A stretch of 64,000 bases of DNA, from positions 1 through 64,000 of the forward strand of contig NZ_QUWK01000010.1 of the NCBI RefSeq assembly GCF_003429665.1, written 5' to 3'. The notes below the pieces were generated by a model. That model ran no database searches, was not told where the DNA came from, and worked only from the letters and a program-made list of their open reading frames with translations. Below are positions 58,331 through 64,000 of the stretch, one piece after another. The DNA is from Sphaerochaeta halotolerans (lineage in GTDB: Bacteria > Spirochaetota > Spirochaetia > Sphaerochaetales > Sphaerochaetaceae). Within the stretch, counting starts at the first letter, position 1, and every line of letters begins with the position of its first letter. The position numbers and the translations under genes are program-made.

Positions 58331-59395
58331 TCAAATGCTTAGATGGTTCTTAATTTTTTCAGCATTTGGGGATTCAATTATTCCCTTCTCCGTAATAATA
58401 CCTGTGATAAGTGTAGCATCAGTAACATCAAAAGCAGGATTATACACACTCACATTCTTCGGCCCCGTACGTTTTCCAAAACCATTGACTACTTCATCTC
58501 CATCACGTATCTCAATGATAATGTCATTTCCCGTTGCTGTTGCAACATCAAACGTAGAACTAGGAGCAGCAACATAAAATGGAATATTGTAGTACCTAGC
58601 AAGTATTGCGACACCAGAAGTGCCTATCTTGTTGGCCGTATCTCCGTTTGCAGCAATACGATCAGCTCCTACAATCACAGCATCAATCTTCCTTTCCTTC
58701 ATTACCAATGATACCATAGTATCACAAAGAATAGTGACATCAATGCCACCTTTTGCAAGTTCATAGGCTGTGAGTCGGCTTCCTTGCAACAACGGTCTTG
58801 TTTCATTCGAGAATACCTTGAATTGGTACCCTTGTTCATGACCAAGATAGAGTGGGGCAAGCGCAGTCCCATATCCGCTGGTTGCCAGTCCTCCTGCATT
58901 GCAATGTGTCATTACACCCCACTGTTTCTTCTTGTCGAAGAGTGACAATCCATGCATTCCAATGGATTTCCCCATTGCTTGATCTTCCAAGAAAATCTGG
59001 TTGCTTTCCTGCAATAATGCTGCAAGTAGTTGCGTTTGGGTAATGCCTTGCTTCCCCAGATTCTCATGGAAAGTCTTTTCCATGCGATCCAAAGCCCAGA
59101 ATAAATTGACAGCAGTGGGCCTACTGGAAGCAAAATATTCTTTCAGGGCCTTCATATCCTGTTCCATTGCATCCAAGCTTGGGTATGTATTCTGAGAGAG
59201 ACATACATACATACCATACGCCGCGGCAATACCAATAGCAGGTGCACCGCGAACACGTAGTTTTTTAATAGCCTCAAATATTGATTCTCGCGTATCAAGA
59301 TATAAGAATACCTCTTCGACTGGAAGTTTTGTTTGGTCCAGCAGTACGAGTTTCTCTGGGTGTTGCTGCAAGCGGACGGGAAGAATAGTAGGCAT
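58331..59395 (-). CDS. mtnA: S-methyl-5-thioribose-1-phosphate isomerase
   Basis: This 354-residue enzyme converts methylthioribose-1-phosphate to methylthioribulose-1-phosphate in methylthioadenosine salvage. AGGAG precedes the ATG. Diagnostic blocks are KKLRVRGAPAIGIAAAYGM (about 44-62), THCNAGGLATSGYGTALAP with the catalytic Cys (about 160), VIVGADRIAANGDTANKIGT with the catalytic Asp (about 236-255) and PFYVAAPSSTFD (about 269). All key residues are present. It lies 14 bases after mtnP and before the BMP transporter genes. No later methionine-salvage genes (mtnB, C, D, K, E) are in the window, so the fate of methylthioribulose-1-phosphate is not visible. Confidence 0.96.
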   Translation of the reverse strand: MPTILPVRLQQHPEKLVLLDQTKLPVEEVFLYLDTRESIFEAIKKLRVRGAPAIGIAAAYGMYVCLSQNTYPSLDAMEQDMKALKEYFASSRPTAVNLFWALDRMEKTFHENLGKQGITQTQLLAALLQESNQIFLEDQAMGKSIGMHGLSLFDKKKQWGVMTHCNAGGLATSGYGTALAPLYLGHEQGYQFKVFSNETRPLLQGSRLTAYELAKGGIDVTILCDTMVSLVMKERKIDAVIVGADRIAANGDTANKIGTSGVAILARYYNIPFYVAAPSSTFDVATATGNDIIIEIRDGDEVVNGFGKRTGPKNVSVYNPAFDVTDATLITGIITEKGIIESPNAEKIKNHLSI

Positions 59396-59409
59396 AGTGA
59401 ACTCCTGAA

Positions 59410-60192
59410 TTATATTTGAAGGACTGCATGGGAGCAGTTACAACTATCTTGGGTTAGTAGTTGGGAAGTGAAAATGGAATTGATGACCTGCAACACAGAA
59501 TCTTTCGCTGCTGCTACTCTCTGCCCATGGTCAATCTGGGCAAGATTTTCATCTTTTATCCCGCATGCCATATTGGAGATAAGCCCGATAGCGGCATAAC
59601 ACATCCCCAATTCCTTGGCTAAAAACATTTCAGGGAGGCCTGTCATACCTACCAATGTGCCACCAAGTTTTTGGAACATGGCAATCTCTGCTTTGCCTTC
59701 AAAGCGGGGTCCTTCCGTACATACATACACCCCCTTGGTATGGATAGGCAAATCTCTAGCTTGTGCTGTCTGGATAAAGAGGGAACGAAGATTCTTGCAG
59801 TATGGATCATGCATATCAACATGAGCAACGGTATTGTCCTTCCCATCAAAGAACGTTTTTTGACGACCAGAGGTAAAGTCCAAGAAGTCTTCAATAACCA
59901 CTATTGAACCTTCCACAACAGCCTCATCCATTGACCCACTCGTGAGTAGGGCAAAGATATGGGAAACCCCTTCTTGTTGGATTGCCTTCATCTGGGCTCT
60001 ATAGTTGATGGCATGAGGAGGCGTAGTGTGTGCTCTTCCATGCCGGGGAAGAAAAAGAATCTCTTCACCTGATAGAATGAACCGGTATGTTTCTACAACC
60101 CCATAGATAGTCTCAACGGGAAATGGACCCGAAAGATTTGCCAGAGACCCGACTCCTGTTCCTCCAATGATAGCTTTTCTGCAATGTGGCAT
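59410..60192 (-). CDS. mtnP: S-methyl-5'-thioadenosine phosphorylase
   Basis: This 260-residue phosphorylase splits methylthioadenosine into adenine and methylthioribose-1-phosphate, the substrate of MtnA. AAGGAA precedes the ATG. Family motifs are AIIGGTGVGSLANLSG (start), FLPRHGRAHTTPPHAINYRA (phosphate site and Asn-Tyr-Arg), VVIEDFLDFTSGRQKTFFD, GVYVCTEGPRFEGKAEI and VGMTGLPEMFLAKELGMCYA with ISNMACG. The C terminus lengthens slightly beyond the usual end. Some MTAP-like enzymes accept other purine nucleosides, but the direct link to mtnA favours methylthioadenosine. The DeoR gene starts 12 bases upstream. Confidence 0.94.
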   Translation of the reverse strand: MPHCRKAIIGGTGVGSLANLSGPFPVETIYGVVETYRFILSGEEILFLPRHGRAHTTPPHAINYRAQMKAIQQEGVSHIFALLTSGSMDEAVVEGSIVVIEDFLDFTSGRQKTFFDGKDNTVAHVDMHDPYCKNLRSLFIQTAQARDLPIHTKGVYVCTEGPRFEGKAEIAMFQKLGGTLVGMTGLPEMFLAKELGMCYAAIGLISNMACGIKDENLAQIDHGQRVAAAKDSVLQVINSIFTSQLLTQDSCNCSHAVLQI

Positions 60193-60204
60193 GGTATAAT
60201 TCCT

Positions 60205-60969
60205 TTATAAGTCAGAGGGCTGAGCAATGACAAGATTCTTCATTTTTGTTGCATCAAGCCCAGCTTTTTCCGTAGTAATGATATAGTCGAAATCATCAAC
60301 GTTAGCGAATTCATAATGGCTGAATGCAGAAAACTTGGTTGAGTCTGCAATCAGGATGCGCTTCTTTGCACGACGAAGAGCCAGTTGATTAATAACTGAA
60401 ACATCCTGGTCAAAGGAGGAAATCCCTTGGTTCGAAACGGCACTTGCTCCAATGATACAGGTACTGAAATTCATTTTTTCAATTTTTTCATATACATCAG
60501 GGCCATGGGTAATCCCATAGTTATTGTCAAGAGCTCCCCCAATTACAATTGTCTTGACGTTGTATTCCAATAATTTTGAAAGATGAAATATGCCGTTTGT
60601 CACCACTGTTATATGCTTTCCAGAGAGAAACCCGATAAGATACGTTTCCGTAGTTCCCGGACCAAGGTACAAGAATTCATTATCCTCTAATAATTTTGCA
60701 GCTGTGCTGCAAATCAAGTACTTCTCTTCTGAATTCATCTCCAATCTTGCAACAACGGAGTGCTCGACTTCTTCATTAGGCCTCACCCCACCACCATTCA
60801 GGAGAATAATTTTGCCTTCTTCTTCAAGTTTCTTGAGATCTCGACGAACGGTTGGAAGGGAAACTTTGGTCAATTCCAGAATATCTTCGATGTAGGCAAT
60901 CTGCTTCATCTTGATGTAGGAATAGATTTGATTCTGACGAACATATGGAATCATATGAGTGGGCTCCAT
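60205..60969 (-). CDS. DeoR-family regulator of the nucleoside/MTA operon
   Basis: This 254-residue regulator has an N-terminal DeoR helix-turn-helix (IAYIEDILELTKVSLPTVRR, about residues 23-42, then EEGKIILLNGGGVRP) and a C-terminal phosphosugar-sensing domain (LEDNEFLYLGPGTTETYLIG, HITVVTNGIFHLSKLLEY, CIIGASAVSNQGISSFDQDV). The first ATG is at 60969, but GGAG lies 9 bases before a second ATG at 60954, so the protein may be five residues shorter. It is the first gene before mtnP-mtnA and the transporter. The phosphosugar sensed could be methylthioribose-1-phosphate or methylthioribulose-1-phosphate; this is inference. Confidence 0.92.
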   Translation of the reverse strand: MEPTHMIPYVRQNQIYSYIKMKQIAYIEDILELTKVSLPTVRRDLKKLEEEGKIILLNGGGVRPNEEVEHSVVARLEMNSEEKYLICSTAAKLLEDNEFLYLGPGTTETYLIGFLSGKHITVVTNGIFHLSKLLEYNVKTIVIGGALDNNYGITHGPDVYEKIEKMNFSTCIIGASAVSNQGISSFDQDVSVINQLALRRAKKRILIADSTKFSAFSHYEFANVDDFDYIITTEKAGLDATKMKNLVIAQPSDL

Positions 60970-60972
60970 GGT

Positions 60973-60990
60973 AGGTGTATTTACATACCT
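60973..60990. promoter_or_regulatory. Imperfect palindrome upstream of the DeoR-mtn operon
   Basis: AGGTGTATTTACATACCT is an imperfect palindrome immediately before the DeoR start codon. It could be the regulator's binding site. The evidence is position and symmetry only. Confidence 0.35.
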
Positions 60991-61041
60991 GCATGAAGGA
61001 TATGCGACCGATATCTGGCAACCTATCCTACAGGTACAATC

Positions 61042-62289
61042 TTACTGGTAATCTGAACCGGTGAGATACCGGTAAAAGGCATTATTTACAAACAAGGTAT
61101 GTTCCTGTACTTCCAATCCACTAAGTCCTTCCAGAGTAATGATGAGGTTGTTCTTGTTCTCGATCAAGGAGAAGGGATGAATGGAATACCCATTTTCCCT
61201 AAGAATACAGTCTACAATTTCCTGATAGGCTTCTGTATCTGCATTGAAATTGGTGCTGTATAGGGGCTGCCACCAAGAATCACTAAGCAAGGCTGCATTG
61301 CTGTCTTTGGCTTGATTCTCATCATTCTTCTTTGCATAAGCATTGATGATCTGGTCGAATTTCAACAAATCTTCTTTCTTTTCAAACTCAAATTTTGCAT
61401 CATACTCAACTGCATAAGCAAGATAGAAGTCTTCACTGTTTTCAAGTACCATGTAGTAGGGGCTTGGTTCAGGTACAGGACCCCAGTCGAGCAAGTACTC
61501 ATAGATAGATACTTTTGGCTCAATTTGTAGCTTTGCATTCATTCCCTCACTGGCGAGCAGGACAACAAGTTGTTTGAGATGGGTTTCATCACTGTGCCCA
61601 TATTGGATAGTTCGTGAAGGAATAAATTGTGCGTCATCTGCGTCCCTTTTTAAATTGTATCCGGTAGAAGCTTTCCTTTTGACTGCTTCTGCACCTATTG
61701 CATCCAAATTATTGTCAGTAAAGAGGGTGTAGTGGTCGAATGAGTTGGAAATACGCATTAAAATATCACTATCCTGTACATTGCCGATATAGTTTCTACT
61801 TATTCCATTCGCATTGGCAATGCTCATCAGTAGATTTGATGCTGTATGGCTGGAAAGTGGGGCATTACTTATGATTTCTTCTGCAACTGAGGAAGGAAGT
61901 AGCGATGCATCCAAGGCACATGCAAGATACTTCTGGACATCGGAGGGGACTTCACGAGAGATGCCATGGAAGGATAGTCGTGTTGCAGCTTTCTCCGAAC
62001 TATAGGTCAAGGCAAGTTCAGTGAGATCAGCAGCATCGACGAGTGCCTCAAAGATGTCCTTCTGCTCCTGTATTTCAACAGGAGTATTGGTAATTTGCGT
62101 GAGTGCTTCGGCAAATGTTGCGATATCCACTGAATCGGATGGAAGTGTGATTCGGAAATAGTGATCAAGATATTCAGCATTGCTTTGATCAGCAAACTGG
62201 TTCTGAAGAGGTTGGCCTTCATTAATTCCTGCACTAAAGAGCAAAGCCGTTACACACAGAATAGCTGCAACCATCGTGATTTTTTTCAT
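61042..62289 (-). CDS. Secreted hypothetical protein
   Basis: This 415-residue exported protein has a signal peptide (MKKITMVAAILCVTALLF) ending near SAGINEG. The start ATG at 62289 is the first with the signal peptide directly behind it. The rest mixes helices and strands, with long acidic stretches (TPVEIQEQKDIFEALVDAAD, YAKKNDENQAKDSN). I do not recognise the family. No repeat or catalytic motif was visible. It ends about 70 bases before the DeoR gene and is transcribed in the same direction, so it may or may not belong to that operon. It is divergent from the peptide-binding protein at 62718. Confidence 0.6.
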   Translation of the reverse strand: MKKITMVAAILCVTALLFSAGINEGQPLQNQFADQSNAEYLDHYFRITLPSDSVDIATFAEALTQITNTPVEIQEQKDIFEALVDAADLTELALTYSSEKAATRLSFHGISREVPSDVQKYLACALDASLLPSSVAEEIISNAPLSSHTASNLLMSIANANGISRNYIGNVQDSDILMRISNSFDHYTLFTDNNLDAIGAEAVKRKASTGYNLKRDADDAQFIPSRTIQYGHSDETHLKQLVVLLASEGMNAKLQIEPKVSIYEYLLDWGPVPEPSPYYMVLENSEDFYLAYAVEYDAKFEFEKKEDLLKFDQIINAYAKKNDENQAKDSNAALLSDSWWQPLYSTNFNADTEAYQEIVDCILRENGYSIHPFSLIENKNNLIITLEGLSGLEVQEHTLFVNNAFYRYLTGSDYQ

Positions 62290-62544
62290 GGTGACTCCCT
62301 TTTCTCTGTACTTGATGGAATGTACATACTCAGAGGGTATCATTGAATCATAAATATGTCGAGAAAAATCATAAAGTGATTTTTTATGAATTCCAGTGAG
62401 TTTTTTGTTATTCCAGATAGCACCGTTGCTATATTGAAAATTTTATACCCAGGGAAACTTCTAATAAGCTCTTTACTAGAGAAGGATTGAAAGAGGAGGA
62501 GTAAAGCGAAAGATTGCTAATAGCAAACAATTATAGCATGTTTC

Positions 62545-62574
62545 TTGACAAAGTGACAACTTTAATAGTTTAAT
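62545..62574 (+). promoter_or_regulatory. Possible promoter of the peptide-binding protein gene
   Basis: TTGACA (62545-62550) and TTTAAT (62569-62574) are 18 bases apart, about 145 bases before the start codon. The rest of the divergent gap (62290-62717) is AT-rich and holds no ORF that I accept. Confidence 0.4.
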
Positions 62575-62717
62575 AGAGTTGTCGGATACAGGAATTGCAC
62601 AAGCCATGTTACGTGCAAAGGTTGCACGAAAAACCTGTATGTTCTGAAAAAATGGTTCCCATGGGGGGAGCTTCCGACAAAAAAACGTTTTGGTTCAAAC
62701 AACTTTGAGGAGGAATT

Positions 62718-64000
62718 ATGCAACGTAAATTATCTATAATGATAGGATTGCTGGTATTGGTAGTGGTTTTGGTCGTTGTCTTGCTGATGGTTTTTCAGAA
62801 AGATGAAACCACACAAGAGGCAGCTGTAATAGGTGAGCCTGTAGAAAAAGAGGCTCCTGTTAAACAGATTCGTGTGGCGGAACAGGTCCCTGGATTGATT
62901 ACTCCTGGTGTCTGGGATGGTCAGGTTTTCTCTATGAACTCATCCATTTATGAGTATTTGATTGAAATCAATGCCGAAACCGGTGAACTTGATCCTGTCT
63001 TGGCAACCAGCTGGGAAACCAATGAAGGAAAAGTCTGGACCTTCAAGCTTCGCCAGGGAGTGAAGTTCCATGACGGTTCTGATTTCACCGCTGAAGATGT
63101 GAAATACACCATTGAAAGGACGCAGGATCCAAGTCTTGGTCACTTGAAAAAAACTGACTTTGAAGTAGTGGAATCTGTTCGTGTTGTTGATGATTATACT
63201 GTTCAGGTAACGCTTAAAGAAGCTCGCCCGACATTCGTCTATCTGTTTACTGACTACAACATGGCTATTCTTTCCAGCGAGTATGACTATGCTTCCTTGG
63301 GTGAATCCAAGCCAATGGGGACTGGTCCTTTCATGATGAGTCAGTTGGTTCCCAAGGAATCTGCATTGCTCAAGAAGAACCCTAATTATTGGGCAGAAGG
63401 TCTTCCGAAGATTGATCAGATTGCTATTTATTTCGTAGGTGATATTGATGCAAGCATCTCAATGCTCGAATCCGATCGTGTAGATGTGGTTCCCTTTATT
63501 ACCCCGGAGATTCAGCAGCGTGTTGATGGGATTGATGGTATTTCTGTCATCTCTCCTTATCAGGAGCAGCGATTCATCTCCATGCGTGTAGATGAGGCTC
63601 CGTTTAATGACAATCGTGTTCGCTTGGCATTCAAATATGCTATGGACCCGAAGGTAATAGCACGTAGTACTGCAAAAATGGAGCTCAATGATGGGGTGTT
63701 CTACAATGAGACTCCTATCATGAACATGTTGGCTGAGTACAAAGAGTTACCGCTTCGTGAGAGAAATATTGCAAAGGCAAAGCAACTGCTTGCAGAAGCT
63801 GGGTATCCCAATGGTTTGAGTACTGAACTCTATTACGCTTCTGATCATCCATTTGGAAAAGAGTTGAGCCAGACCGTAAAGGAATTGGCAGCTGAAGCAG
63901 GATTTGATATCGAGCTGAAAGGATATACGCGTGACGTCTACCTTTCTCAATACTGGTTGAATGTTCCCATCTCTATCACCGGTTGGGGTGGACGTATTGA
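62718..64000 (+). CDS. Peptide/oligosaccharide ABC substrate-binding protein (SBP_bac_5), truncated by window end
   Basis: This extracytoplasmic binding protein of the DppA/OppA type is open to the right edge with about 427 codons visible. GAGGAGG lies just before the ATG. The N terminus is an uncleaved or late-cleaved anchor (MIGLLVLVVVLVVVLLMVF, about residues 8-26) followed by an acidic linker, not a lipobox. Family blocks are DPVLATSWETNEGKVWTFKL, RQGVKFHDGSDFTAEDVKY, GTGPFMMSQLVPKESALLKK and NPNYWAEGLPKIDQIAIYF. Permease and ATPase genes would be expected beyond 64000. The substrate is a peptide or glycan fragment, not further determinable. Confidence 0.93.
   Translation, partial: MQRKLSIMIGLLVLVVVLVVVLLMVFQKDETTQEAAVIGEPVEKEAPVKQIRVAEQVPGLITPGVWDGQVFSMNSSIYEYLIEINAETGELDPVLATSWETNEGKVWTFKLRQGVKFHDGSDFTAEDVKYTIERTQDPSLGHLKKTDFEVVESVRVVDDYTVQVTLKEARPTFVYLFTDYNMAILSSEYDYASLGESKPMGTGPFMMSQLVPKESALLKKNPNYWAEGLPKIDQIAIYFVGDIDASISMLESDRVDVVPFITPEIQQRVDGIDGISVISPYQEQRFISMRVDEAPFNDNRVRLAFKYAMDPKVIARSTAKMELNDGVFYNETPIMNMLAEYKELPLRERNIAKAKQLLAEAGYPNGLSTELYYASDHPFGKELSQTVKELAAEAGFDIELKGYTRDVYLSQYWLNVPISITGWGGRI

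Overview
The window looks like a chromosomal segment of a fermentative spirochaete, most likely a Sphaerochaeta-type organism (Sphaerochaetaceae). This is inferred from the overall character of the encoded proteins and was not confirmed by any search. The signs are many sugar and nucleoside ABC transporters, a TRAP transporter, a membrane pyrophosphatase, periplasmic proteins whose signal peptides end in a short A-G-x-x-E-like motif, and a moderate G+C content. No rRNA, tRNA, CRISPR array or phage module was seen.

Layout. 1-3.1 kb is a transposon graveyard: an IS1595-like transposase cut by the window edge, an IS21 remnant whose terminal repeats are still visible, and a nearly complete IS3-family element. 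3.1-8.9 kb holds a sodium-type membrane pyrophosphatase with an unknown companion gene, an RloA-like ATPase whose RloB partner is truncated, and a decayed DUF4143 ATPase gene interrupted by a 154-159 bp repeat. 8.9-15.1 kb has slyD and the pyruvate dehydrogenase operon aceE-aceF-lpdA. 15.6-22.2 kb pairs an unusual double-HTH/DeoR/periplasmic-binding fusion regulator with a divergent isomerase-TRAP transporter operon. 22.7-31.2 kb contains a class I aldolase, a surface beta-barrel, a TetR/CPBP pair, a baeRF protein, GtrA and several broken genes. 31.2-36.3 kb is a LacI-controlled sugar ABC operon with a perfect operator. 36.5-40.4 kb is a selenium locus (yedE-yedF-DUF3343 divergent from cysteine desulfurase-selD). 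40.4-46 kb is an OpuC/Yeh-type osmolyte ABC system with a flavin disulfide reductase. 46-50 kb holds satD-DUF3307 and a CoA-disulfide reductase fused to two rhodanese domains. 50.3-51.8 kb is lipB-lipA, followed by a second graveyard (IS66, ClC and GGDEF fragments). 53.5-61 kb is one long operon for nucleoside/methylthioadenosine uptake and salvage (DeoR-mtnP-mtnA-BMP-ATPase-two permeases). The right edge carries a secreted protein of unknown function and the start of a peptide-binding ABC protein.

How the genes work together. lipB-lipA supply the lipoyl group needed by AceF. YedE/YedF/DUF3343, the desulfurase and SelD form a path from selenium uptake to selenophosphate. MtnP and MtnA would degrade methylthioadenosine delivered by the co-operonic BMP transporter.

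The most interesting unexplained signal is a family of four copies (7.9, 25.0, 29.2 and 47.6 kb) of a hairpin-rich repeat of about 154-159 bp. It is always bounded by the 5-bp sequence AATGA/TCATT. One copy splits a gene whose reading frame is restored when the element and one boundary copy are removed, so it behaves like a small mobile element without terminal inverted repeats.
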